A DNA stretch of 35,858 nt from JABDPF01 sp036351575. GTDB taxonomy: Bacteria > Pseudomonadota > Gammaproteobacteria > Xanthomonadales > SZUA-36. Shown one piece after another: positions 1 to 7,603 of the stretch. Location: assembly GCA_036351575.1 (NCBI GenBank), contig JAZBPJ010000073.1, positions 1 to 35,858 on the forward strand, given 5' to 3'. The number at the start of each line of letters is the position of its first letter. Position 1 is the first letter of the stretch. The notes beneath the pieces are model-generated. The model was not told the DNA's origin, ran no database searches, and saw only the letters and a list, made by a program, of their open reading frames with translations. A program made the position numbers and the translations under genes.

Positions 1-1182
1 AACCCGGCCAACCGTTTGCCCGTAGCGGCACAGGTCCCCTACCCTGATCGGCGCCTGGGAAAAAATCGTCAGGGCGCCCATCATGTCTTCGAGCGGTTTC
101 TGCAAGGCCAGGGCGACTGCCAGGCCGCCGACGCCGAGTCCGGCCAGCACGGTGGTGATGTTGACCCCGATATTGTTCAGCCAGAATAGCAAGGCAAACA
201 GGATGATGACGATCTTGATCAGCGTGCTCAGCGGGCGCAGCAGCTTGGCGGCCCCGGGCCGTTCCTGCCGCATCAGGCTTTGCTGCTTGACGTTCTTGTA
301 GAGATCGATCAGAGCAATCAACAGCCAGGCAAAAGCAATCGTTCTGAGCGTGTGCGCATGCATGACTTCCTGCGCAACAATGCCTGTGCCGAGATTCTGA
401 ATTACCGTGCCAATGAGCATCAGTAGCGCGATCAGGGTCAAGGGCCCTCGGAACAGTCGCTTGACGAAACGGTAGTTCGGACTTTCAGGAGAAGAGATGA
501 TTCGCGCGATCAGCCAGCCGAGCAGGTAAAAAACCGGCCAGAAAATAACCAGAACCGCTACGAGTATGACCCACTTGAAGCCTTCCAACCCGAGGAAAGA
601 AATGCCGTCGGGTGTCCAGTTGCGAATCTTTTCAACAAGTTTCGGGTAGCTGTAGTAGGAATAGAGTTCGGGAATGCGTGCGACCGAGCGGTTCGAAATT
701 TTCCAGATCAACTCCCCGTCGCCGCGCGGCACGTGCTGCAGCCAGATGGGAACCTCGCCTTCGGGGGTCGGAATGACCACGAGTTCATCGCGGTAGTCCG
801 GCAGGTCGTCTCCCTTGACGCCTCCGGGCTTGTCGCTGGCCGTGTAATCATCGATCCACACGGCTCGCGAAAATACCTGGTTGAGCATCCGGGCCAACTC
901 CGGGCCCGGAATGACTTCCACCTCGTCCGGCAGATTTCGCATATCCAGATATTCCGCCGCTTTCTCGAATTCGAGCGCCTCTACAGACTTGAGAAAACCG
1001 GTAATGCTCCCTCGCGGCGTGCCTCGCCCCAATGCATCGTCCGGTCCCTTGTCTTCGACACTGACGGAAACCGCCACGGCACCGCTTTCCACCGGCGGTT
1101 CATCTTCCTGTGCCTGCGCAATACCGGCGCAGACCAGCATGATGCAAAGAAGCAACCACCTGACGGATCTGGCATTATTCAT
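1..1182 (-). CDS. MscS-family mechanosensitive channel, C-terminus outside window
   Basis: The frame is open for 394 codons from an ATG at 1182 down to the window edge, so the C-terminal part is missing. Residues 1-24 form a signal peptide (hydrophobic stretch, AQA cleavage site). A soluble periplasmic domain of about 175 residues follows, then membrane segments near 203-227, 247-265, 277-297 and 318-338. The MscS pore helix is at about 343-370, with the Gly/Ala-rich GLGVGGLAVALALQKPLED motif and the start of the beta domain (IFSQAPIRVGDLCRYG). Channels of this family open under membrane tension in the inner membrane to release solutes. The extra periplasmic domain puts it with the larger members such as YbdG/YnaI-like or MscK-type proteins; I cannot say which. 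The barrel gene 34 nt upstream is probably co-transcribed. The family call is confident; specific gating function is inferred. Confidence 0.88.
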   Translation of the reverse strand, partial: MNNARSVRWLLLCIMLVCAGIAQAQEDEPPVESGAVAVSVSVEDKGPDDALGRGTPRGSITGFLKSVEALEFEKAAEYLDMRNLPDEVEVIPGPELARMLNQVFSRAVWIDDYTASDKPGGVKGDDLPDYRDELVVIPTPEGEVPIWLQHVPRGDGELIWKISNRSVARIPELYSYYSYPKLVEKIRNWTPDGISFLGLEGFKWVILVAVLVIFWPVFYLLGWLIARIISSPESPNYRFVKRLFRGPLTLIALLMLIGTVIQNLGTGIVAQEVMHAHTLRTIAFAWLLIALIDLYKNVKQQSLMRQERPGAAKLLRPLSTLIKIVIILFALLFWLNNIGVNITTVLAGLGVGGLAVALALQKPLEDMMGALTIFSQAPIRVGDLCRYGQTVGRV

Positions 1183-1197
1183 TAGGAATATTTCCTA
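1183..1197. promoter_or_regulatory. Inverted repeat over the mscS-like ribosome-binding site
   Basis: TAGGAA and TTCCTA are separated by 3 nt, immediately upstream of the ATG at 1182. On the minus strand the AGGAA arm could itself be the Shine-Dalgarno sequence, so the stem could occlude it or a repressor could bind the palindrome. It may equally be chance in an AT-rich gap. Confidence 0.35.
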
Positions 1198-1216
1198 TAT
1201 CTATGATTTTATTCCC

Positions 1217-2062
1217 TTACCATGTGGCCGTAACGGATAAAAACGGACCCGAATAACGCAGGCCTGCCGAACCGTTCCAATCGGTCTCATCGACTTCCAC
1301 GTCGAGATCGAATACCTGGTAAGCGAGGCCGAAACCAAAGTGATCGAAGGGTTGGTAGTTGATGCCCAGCGAGGTATTGATCAGGCGGCCCGAATACTCG
1401 TCGATGCTCGCATCCAGCCAGTCCAGCCGGGCTGAAAGCAGCCACTTCGGCGAAAACGCGTGCATGTACCAGGCGCCGATATTGGGCAGCGGCGCGCCGG
1501 CGCTGACGCGTTCACGCCGGTAACCGGTGCTTTCGTCATTGATGAAGGCCTCGCCGTCAATAAAGCCTTCGATTTCCAGCCAGTGCAAACCGATACCTGC
1601 CCCGAATTCGTGGTTATGCGCCTCGTGGAAGGTGCGGCCAAAAAAGATTCGCGACACGGTCAGGCCGATGCCGGCGCCCGCGTTGGTGCCTGCCCTGAAC
1701 GTGTAATCGCCCCATTCGATATCCTCGTCGAGAATCGCACGTGCCGAATCGCTCGATTTGAAATACTGGCCGGAGACGGACCATTTTTCGCCAAAACGCC
1801 AGCGCATGATTCCTGCCCCGGTGGTCTGGCTGGCGTCCAGCTTCCACTTATCCCCGAAATTGATTTCATCCAAATTGACTTGCACACTGCCATCGAGCCC
1901 AAGCTCGACGTTTTTATCGTGAATGAAAGCCCCCAACGATGCGGAAAAATCGTCTGCAAGAAGAGGGTGACGCGGCTCGACCGCTCGTTCCTGCGCCGGC
2001 AGCGTCGTTGAAAACAAGGTCAGGATAAAGACCAGAAAGAACCTGGATGATTTCGAGGACAT
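1217..2062 (-). CDS. Putative outer-membrane beta-barrel protein
   Basis: This 281-aa protein starts at the ATG at 2062, which is preceded by GGGAGC at a suitable distance and opens a clear signal peptide (SRFFLVFILTLFSTTLPA, cleavage near residue 23). An in-frame ATG at 2110 would only add a Gly/Pro-rich leader. The mature part alternates polar and aromatic residues in repeated short strands, for example KWSVSGQYFKSS, FGAGIGLHWLEIEG, KWLLSARLDWLD and FGFGLAYQVFDLDVEV. It ends in an aromatic residue (TATW), as barrels recognised by the BAM complex do. I expect 8-12 strands. No ligand or pore specificity can be read. It sits 34 nt upstream of the MscS-like gene and 63 nt downstream of the cco accessory gene, and may form a two-gene unit with the channel. 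Confidence 0.7.
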   Translation of the reverse strand: MSSKSSRFFLVFILTLFSTTLPAQERAVEPRHPLLADDFSASLGAFIHDKNVELGLDGSVQVNLDEINFGDKWKLDASQTTGAGIMRWRFGEKWSVSGQYFKSSDSARAILDEDIEWGDYTFRAGTNAGAGIGLTVSRIFFGRTFHEAHNHEFGAGIGLHWLEIEGFIDGEAFINDESTGYRRERVSAGAPLPNIGAWYMHAFSPKWLLSARLDWLDASIDEYSGRLINTSLGINYQPFDHFGFGLAYQVFDLDVEVDETDWNGSAGLRYSGPFLSVTATW

Positions 2063-2125
2063 GCCACTGCTCCCGGGCCCGCCTGGACCGTGGATTGAAA
2101 CTGCCCACATTGTAGCCGAAGTGGT

Positions 2126-2839
2126 CTAGTGGTGGGCGTGCCCTGCCCCGTGGCCACCTGCAAGAAAGGGGATGACCATCCAGATGGCGAGAACGATCAG
2201 GCTGAAACCGACAATTCGGCGCACCAGTCGATCGCTCAGGAACGTACCCAGCGCCGGCGCGGCCACGGTCAACCCCATCATGGCCGGTGCCGTGCCAACG
2301 CCGAAAGCGAACATGGTGAGCGCCCCGGTCAGCGCATTCGCGGTCGACGCAGCCGTCATCAGAACGGTGTAAACCAGGCCGCAGGGCAGGAATCCCCAGC
2401 AGATGCCCAACCCGGTTCTGCCGATCCAGTCGTTGCGCTGGCTGATTCGTGTCGCCAGCGGCATGATGCGCTTCCAGATACCCGCCCCACCCTTTTCGAG
2501 GATTGCCAGGCCGCGCCAATCGATAATAAAACTGGCGCCGATAACCAGGACCATCAACGCGGTGACCATGCGAAACCAGCGAGCATAGCTCTTGAGCGAG
2601 ACGATCTCACCGACCGCGCCGATCACACCGGCGGCAATGGCGCCGAGGATCGCATAGCCCAGCAAACGGCCCAGGTTGAACTGCACGGCGGGTTTGATCA
2701 ATGCACGCTTGCTGGTGCCGCCGCCGGATAGTGCGCCCAGGCTGCCGGCGATTCCGCCGCACATGCCAAAACAGTGCCCGCTCCCCAGCAGGCCGGCCAG
2801 AAACGCGGTGACGAGCACCGCGGGGTCAAAAGCGGTCAT
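2126..2839 (-). CDS. Sulfite exporter TauE/SafE-like (DsbD_2-type) membrane protein of the cco locus
   Basis: This 237-aa polytopic inner-membrane protein has about six hydrophobic segments. The N-terminus carries GHCFGMCGG (Cys23, Cys27), a signature of the SafE/DsbD_2 family usually found after ccoS in gammaproteobacterial cbb3 loci. A second cluster, WGFLPCGLVYT, lies mid-protein. The tail ends in Gly/His (GGHGAGHAHH), which could bind metal. The ATG at 2839 overlaps the ccoS stop by 4 nt, so translation is coupled. Related proteins are annotated as sulfite exporters or cytochrome-biogenesis proteins. From context I favour a role in copper or thiol-redox supply to the oxidase, but transport activity is not demonstrated by sequence. 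Confidence 0.75.
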   Translation of the reverse strand: MTAFDPAVLVTAFLAGLLGSGHCFGMCGGIAGSLGALSGGGTSKRALIKPAVQFNLGRLLGYAILGAIAAGVIGAVGEIVSLKSYARWFRMVTALMVLVIGASFIIDWRGLAILEKGGAGIWKRIMPLATRISQRNDWIGRTGLGICWGFLPCGLVYTVLMTAASTANALTGALTMFAFGVGTAPAMMGLTVAAPALGTFLSDRLVRRIVGFSLIVLAIWMVIPFLAGGHGAGHAHH

Positions 2840-3051
2840 GGTTCCTGTTTCCTGTCGTCCGGTTCCTCGCTCTTCGGCGGCAATGGTTCGTCCGGGTCAC
2901 CCGGCGGTTTCTGGTCGTCGTCCAGCACCACGCTCCAGCCATGGGACTCGAGGTCGTCGAACTGGCCCGTTCGAATGGCCCAGACCAGCGCCCAGACAGC
3001 GAATGCCAGCAATATGATCGCGAGAGGGATCAGGACGTACAACATGCTCAT
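2836..3051 (-). CDS. ccoS: cbb3-type cytochrome oxidase assembly protein CcoS
   Basis: A 71-aa protein with one N-terminal membrane helix (residues about 3-26) followed by the family hallmark GQFDDLESHGW and an acidic, proline-rich tail. CcoS is required in Rhodobacter-type systems for insertion of heme b and copper into CcoN. The ATG at 3051 overlaps the ccoI stop (4 nt) and the stop overlaps the following SafE-like gene, so this is one translationally coupled chain. Its length is in the normal range for the family (50-75 aa). Confidence 0.9.
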   Translation of the reverse strand: MSMLYVLIPLAIILLAFAVWALVWAIRTGQFDDLESHGWSVVLDDDQKPPGDPDEPLPPKSEEPDDRKQEP

Positions 3052-5477
3052 TGCGTGCGATCTCCTTCGGCCGGCTCGCTGGAACGCACCAGGCGCGCTG
3101 CATTGGCCACGACCAGCAGGGAACTGAGCGACATTCCCAGCGCCGCCATCCAGGGCTTCAAGGCGCCGGAAACGGCCAGCGGCATGACCGAAGCGTTGTA
3201 CATCACGGCCCAGCTCAGGTTCTGCCGGATCAATTGCCGGGTTCGCCGAGCAATGTAACGCGATCGCAGCACCAGGGCCAGCGAATCGGAGGTCAGGATC
3301 AGGTCGGCCGTGCTGTTTGCGAGTTCCGCACCCCCCTTGACGGTCATCGAGACATCTGCGGATGCCAATACCGGGGCGTCGTTGGCGCCGTCACCAACCA
3401 TCAGCGTTCGGTGTCCCTCTTCGCGGCTGCGCTCCAGCCAGCGCAGTTTCATTTCCGGTGACTGGCGTGCGTGCCACTCATCGATGCCCAGCCTTTCTGC
3501 AATCTCACGCACGGCCTCGTGCCCGTCGCCGGAGAGAATGACGGTCCCGATGCCCTCGCGATGCAGCGTCTCGATGGTTTCCCGGGCGCCTTCTCGCAGT
3601 GCGTCCCGCAACTCGAACCGGGCCACCCAGCCCGTATCGTCCGCCAGCCACACATATTGATCTTCGCGGCTGTCGTCCTCGAAAACGAAGTCGGCCGTGC
3701 CGATACGCCAGCCCCGGCCATCGACAAGGCCCTGCAGACCCTTGGCGGGAACGACCGAGACTTGGGAAGCGGATGGTATGGGACCCTGGCCGTGCGCGGC
3801 GAAAAATGCCTCGGCAATGGGATGCGCCGAACTGGCCTCGAGGGCGCAGGCCGCGGCCAGCGCTTCGCTCGCCTCGATGCCGCCGCGTTCCGGATTGATC
3901 TGTATGCCGATAATTTCCGGCGTGCCCCGGGTCAGCGTACCCGTCTTGTCAAACACGGCCTGGTCGATTCCGTTCAGCTCGGCAACGCTTTCCCCGCGCG
4001 TCAGCAGAATGCCCTCGTCCAGCAGGCGGCGGCTGGCGGCGGCATGCACCACGGGGAGAGCCAGCGACAGCGCGCAGGGACAGCTGGCGACCAGCACGGA
4101 AAGCATCGCTGGAAACGCCTTCAGCGGTTCGACCGCGTGCCAGAAAAACCAGGTGCCCGCAGCGATTGTCAGAACGACCATGATGAACGCCGGAACCAGC
4201 CATTGCGGCAGGCCGTCGTCGCTTTCACCGCGCTTCGATTGCGCCAGCAGCAGCAGGCGTCCCAGCGATGAAACCGTGGTTTCCTGGCCGGCGGCCATGA
4301 CCTCGATTTCAACGGGTTGGGACAGGTTGATGGTGCCGGCGATCACCTCGTCACCCGCGCCCCGCGCGATGGCGTTCGATTCACCGGTCAGGAGCGCCTC
4401 GTCGACTTCCGTTGCACCGGTGCGGATTACACCGTCGGCCGGAAAAGCTTCTCCCATCTTGACGCGGATCAGGTCGCCCTCGGCAAGGTCGGTCGCCGGG
4501 ATGGTCTCGCGGACGCCGTCCACGATCCGTTCCGCCCATTCCGGCAGCAATCGTGCCAGTGCCGCGCCGGCCTGCAGGTTGCGGTGACGAAGCACCATCT
4601 CGATATGGCGGCCCAGCGACAGGAAAAAGATGAACATCACGACCGAGTCGAACCACACCTCGCCGGCGCCGCGGAAGAAATTGAAACAGCTCGCGCTGAA
4701 GGCGAGAATGATCGCCAATGCGACCGGCACGTCCATGCCCGGCCTCCGCGCACGGATACTGCGCCAGGCGCCTTCGAAAAAAATCCGTCCGGAATACAGC
4801 ATCACGGGAAGGGTGACCAGCAGGCTGACCCACTCCAGGAAACTGCGCTCGGCCTCGGCGATGCCGAAGTAATCCCCCGCGTACAGGCCGACGGCATACA
4901 TCATCACCTGCATCATGCCGAGACCAGCGACCCCGAGGCGTTTCATGGAGTTCCGTTTTTCGTCCTGCCTGCCCTGCTCTTCCCGGCTGGCCAGCGGCAG
5001 GTGCGGCTTGTATCCCAGCTCCATCAGCGCGGCCGCCATGCTGCTCAGGCGGCTCTCGGCAGGGCTCCACACGATGCGGGTGTAACCGGTGGCTGTATCG
5101 ACCTGCACGGCATGCACGCCGGGCCGTTTTTCCATGTGGCTGCGGATCAGCCAGGCGCAGGCCGCGCAGCGGATTCCCTCGGTCTGCAGGAGCAGTTCCC
5201 GGCGTTCATCGGGAAGCTCCGCGCCCCACAGCGATTCGCGTTCATCGCAGCCTTTCCAGGCTTCGATTTCGGCCTCGACGTCCTCTTTCGCCTGCCGCCC
5301 GAGTTCCTGGCGGAACTGGTAATAACGCCCCAGGCCGGCGCCGAAAATCAGCTGCGCCACGGCCTGGCAGCCGGCGCAGCAAACGGGGCGTTCAGCCCCG
5401 TCGACCGTTACACTGAGGTCGGTTCCGTCCGGAATGGGTTCGCCGCAGTGGAAACAGCAGCGTTCAGTCCGCTCCAT
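3048..5477 (-). CDS. ccoI: Copper-translocating P-type ATPase CcoI (FixI)
   Basis: An 809-aa P1B-type ATPase. The N-terminus has a Cys-rich zinc-ribbon-like segment (CCFHCGEP, then CCAGC at 33-37) and a heavy-metal-associated domain with CAAC at 104-107. The core shows TGES (364-367), the CPC metal-transport motif (466-468), the phosphorylation motif DKTGT with Asp510, the HP dipeptide (552-553) and GDGAND (695-700). CcoI exports copper across the inner membrane for the CuB centre of CcoN; this is a CopA2/FixI-type enzyme by context. The start lies 14 nt inside ccoH and the stop overlaps ccoS. All catalytic motifs are intact. Confidence 0.95.
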   Translation of the reverse strand: MERTERCCFHCGEPIPDGTDLSVTVDGAERPVCCAGCQAVAQLIFGAGLGRYYQFRQELGRQAKEDVEAEIEAWKGCDERESLWGAELPDERRELLLQTEGIRCAACAWLIRSHMEKRPGVHAVQVDTATGYTRIVWSPAESRLSSMAAALMELGYKPHLPLASREEQGRQDEKRNSMKRLGVAGLGMMQVMMYAVGLYAGDYFGIAEAERSFLEWVSLLVTLPVMLYSGRIFFEGAWRSIRARRPGMDVPVALAIILAFSASCFNFFRGAGEVWFDSVVMFIFFLSLGRHIEMVLRHRNLQAGAALARLLPEWAERIVDGVRETIPATDLAEGDLIRVKMGEAFPADGVIRTGATEVDEALLTGESNAIARGAGDEVIAGTINLSQPVEIEVMAAGQETTVSSLGRLLLLAQSKRGESDDGLPQWLVPAFIMVVLTIAAGTWFFWHAVEPLKAFPAMLSVLVASCPCALSLALPVVHAAASRRLLDEGILLTRGESVAELNGIDQAVFDKTGTLTRGTPEIIGIQINPERGGIEASEALAAACALEASSAHPIAEAFFAAHGQGPIPSASQVSVVPAKGLQGLVDGRGWRIGTADFVFEDDSREDQYVWLADDTGWVARFELRDALREGARETIETLHREGIGTVILSGDGHEAVREIAERLGIDEWHARQSPEMKLRWLERSREEGHRTLMVGDGANDAPVLASADVSMTVKGGAELANSTADLILTSDSLALVLRSRYIARRTRQLIRQNLSWAVMYNASVMPLAVSGALKPWMAALGMSLSSLLVVANAARLVRSSEPAEGDRTQ

Positions 5478-5709
5478 CTTCGCGTTCGCCCGCTGTGACC
5501 TGGCCGGCCGGTTCTTCCTGTGCCTTCAGCTCGGAGCGGATTTGCTGGTAGGTGGGTTCATCGACGATCAGCGGATCCGGGTTCGTGATCGCGATATACA
5601 GGGTCACGATACCCATGATGACAGCGGCGCCCGGTATCGCGATCGCGACCCAGGGCCAGGGCTCACGGTACCAGGGCTTGGTGTCGGTTCTGGTTCTCTT
5701 CATATTCAT
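5464..5709 (-). CDS. ccoH: Short CcoH/FixH-like cbb3 assembly protein
   Basis: An 81-aa protein with the FixH N-terminal signature PWYREPWPWVAIAIPGAAV, a single membrane helix (about 17-40) and the NPDPLIVDEPTYQQ segment after it. Classical FixH/CcoH is about 150-170 aa, with a periplasmic Ig-like domain after the helix; that domain is absent here, leaving a short charged tail. The reading frame has no sign of a frameshift: the stop falls 14 nt inside ccoI and the start overlaps the ccoG stop by 4 nt. CcoH stabilises CcoP/CcoNO during cbb3 assembly; whether the short form keeps this role is inferred from position. Confidence 0.8.
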   Translation of the reverse strand: MNMKRTRTDTKPWYREPWPWVAIAIPGAAVIMGIVTLYIAITNPDPLIVDEPTYQQIRSELKAQEEPAGQVTAGEREDGAD

Positions 5710-7094
5710 CGATTCCCGATTCCGAGGGGCATCATGAATTTCGCCTCGACGTCCGTTCGGATTTCTTCGTTGTCAACGGACCTGAGTTCCAGGTCGATGT
5801 TTTGCACGCCCTTGCCGGCGCTTTTCGGCAGACGCAGCCTGATGGTGATCGCGTCAACTTCCTCTGCGTTCAGCTCAAGCGGCTCACCCAGGTCGATTTC
5901 GACCTGGTCGTTATCGAGGGCCACCAGTTCATAGGTCTGCGCCGCGTTCACCATGTTGGTAATCTTGAGGGTGTAAACGTTCTCGACCATGCCGCCCGGC
6001 AATTCCCGGTAAAGCGCGTTCCGGTCGCGAATCAGGTCGGCGCGCAGCGGCACCCGGTTGGTCATCGACCAGACCGTTCCGCTGAGAATCGCCAGCAGCA
6101 ACGCGCCGTAAACCATGATGCGTGGACGAACGACGTGCTTCTCACCCCTGGTTACCGCGTTTTCGGTTGTGTAGCGCACCAGGCCGCGGTCGTAGCCCAT
6201 CTTGTCCATGACCTGGTCGCAGACATCGATGCACGCCGCGCAGGCGATGCATTCGTACTGCAGACCGTCGCGAATGTCGATCCCGGTCGGGCAGACCTGT
6301 ACGCACAGGGTGCAGTTGATGCAGTCACCCAGCCCTTTCGACGCAACGTCGTCCTTCTTGCGCCGGCCGCCGCGCGGTTCGCCGCGTTGCTCGTCGTAGG
6401 AAATGATCAGGGTATCCTTGTCGAACATCGCGCTCTGGAATCGGGCGTACGGACACATGTACTTGCAGATCTGTTCACGCAGGAAACCGGCGTTCCCGTA
6501 CGTCGCAGCGCTGTAAAAAATCGACCAGAACGTCTCCCAGGGGCCCAGCGAGAAGGTCATGACCCCCTGCGCGACTTCCCGGATCGGGCTGAAAAAGCCG
6601 ACAAACGTAAAGCCGGTCCAGGCAGCGAACAGGATCCACAGGAACTGCTTGGTGACTTTTCGCGTGATTTTTTCCAGGTTCCAGGGCGACTTGTCGAGCT
6701 TCATCTGCTTGGGACGGTCGCCTTCGACCAGGCGCTCGATCCAGATGAAAACTTCCGTCCAGACCGTCTGCGGGCAGGCGTAACCGCACCACAGGCGTCC
6801 GGCGAGCGCGGTGAAGAAAAAGAGCGACAGGCCCGCTGTAATCAGCAGCAAGGCGAGGTAGACGAAATCCTGCGGCCACAGGGTCATTCCGAAGATGTAG
6901 AACTTGCGCGCCGGCAGGTCGAACAGCACCGACTGCCTGCCCCCTACTTCGATCCAGGGCAGCACGTAAAACAGGCCCAGCAAAACCCATACGGCGAGTG
7001 CCCGCAGGCGGGCAAAGCGGCCTTTCACATGGCGCGGATAAATCTTGGGCGCCTTGCGGTAGAGGGTCTTGGAATCGTCTTGTTTACCGGCCAC
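5706..7094 (-). CDS. ccoG: cbb3 oxidase accessory ferredoxin-like protein CcoG (FixG)
   Basis: CcoG is a membrane ferredoxin-type protein that reduces Cu(II) to Cu(I) for cbb3 assembly. The sequence shows IYPR near the N-terminus, several membrane helices, a WCGYACPQTVW motif, two [4Fe-4S] clusters (CINCTLCVQVCP and CIACAACIDVC) and a C-terminal Ig-like domain. I chose the GTG at 7094 because AAGG lies 8 nt upstream and a possible -10 (TATAGT at 7131-7136) leaves a sensible leader. The alternative is TTG at 7121, which adds nine residues, lacks a ribosome-binding site and would sit almost on the predicted transcript start. It is followed with 4-nt overlap by ccoH. Length about 462 aa, normal for the family. 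Confidence 0.93.
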   Translation of the reverse strand: MAGKQDDSKTLYRKAPKIYPRHVKGRFARLRALAVWVLLGLFYVLPWIEVGGRQSVLFDLPARKFYIFGMTLWPQDFVYLALLLITAGLSLFFFTALAGRLWCGYACPQTVWTEVFIWIERLVEGDRPKQMKLDKSPWNLEKITRKVTKQFLWILFAAWTGFTFVGFFSPIREVAQGVMTFSLGPWETFWSIFYSAATYGNAGFLREQICKYMCPYARFQSAMFDKDTLIISYDEQRGEPRGGRRKKDDVASKGLGDCINCTLCVQVCPTGIDIRDGLQYECIACAACIDVCDQVMDKMGYDRGLVRYTTENAVTRGEKHVVRPRIMVYGALLLAILSGTVWSMTNRVPLRADLIRDRNALYRELPGGMVENVYTLKITNMVNAAQTYELVALDNDQVEIDLGEPLELNAEEVDAITIRLRLPKSAGKGVQNIDLELRSVDNEEIRTDVEAKFMMPLGIGNR

Positions 7095-7130
7095 GTGAGC
7101 TACCTTAGCGTCCTGAAACAACGGTTGATG

Positions 7131-7136
7131 ACTATA
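7131..7136 (-). promoter_or_regulatory. Possible -10 element for ccoG
   Basis: TATAGT on the minus strand, about 37 nt before the preferred ccoG start, inside the only sizeable gap (7095-7210) of the cco locus. The gap is locally AT-rich with short TTAG/ATTAG repeats. No good -35 is visible at 17-18 nt, so the site would need an activator. Its presence suggests that ccoGHIS can be transcribed apart from ccoNOQP. Confidence 0.3.
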
Positions 7137-7210
7137 CCTTAGCTTAGATTAGATTTCACTGAATTAAGTGGGGATCGGCGGCGCCAGGCAACCGCTTGTG
7201 GACTGAAAAT

Positions 7211-7573
7211 TTACTTGATGTCGTCCAGGTCGAGATCCGGGTTCTCTTCTTCGGGCGAACGGATTTCCGGCAAGGGCCGTCCGTCCTCGCCTTTTGAATG
7301 ACCGCTTTGAGGACCGCTGCGCAGCATGAAAATGGTCAGCCCGCTGGCAAGCAGGCTGACCACCCAGAGAAAGAAGAATCCCAGGCTGTAGGCCAGGCGG
7401 GGACTGATTTCCCACGGCCGGGCCCATGCCTGGGTCAGGGCGGCCGGATCGAGCAAAGCGAAGATCACGAACGTACCGGCACAGGCAGCCAGGAACGAAA
7501 TCCACAGCGCCACGCCGAGGTCCCGTTTGGACCGGTTCCAGCGCCCGGGCAGTTCCTGTTTGTCAGCGCTCAC
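7211..7573 (-). CDS. Uncharacterised two-helix membrane protein between ccoP and ccoG
   Basis: A 120-aa protein beginning with GTG at 7573, preceded by GGAG at 8 nt. It has a basic N-terminus (RWNRSKRD), membrane helix 1 at about 20-41, a short loop with ARPWEISPRLAYSLG, helix 2 at about 61-84, then a charged, acidic C-terminal tail (PEEENPDLDLDDIK). By the positive-inside pattern both ends should face the cytoplasm. I do not recognise a named family. It lies 30 nt after ccoP, within the oxidase operon. A role in cbb3 assembly, stability or subunit association is a guess from position only. Confidence 0.75.
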   Translation of the reverse strand: MSADKQELPGRWNRSKRDLGVALWISFLAACAGTFVIFALLDPAALTQAWARPWEISPRLAYSLGFFFLWVVSLLASGLTIFMLRSGPQSGHSKGEDGRPLPEIRSPEEENPDLDLDDIK

Positions 7574-7603
7574 TCGCTTCGCTCCGTTCGACCCGCGTAC
7601 AGC

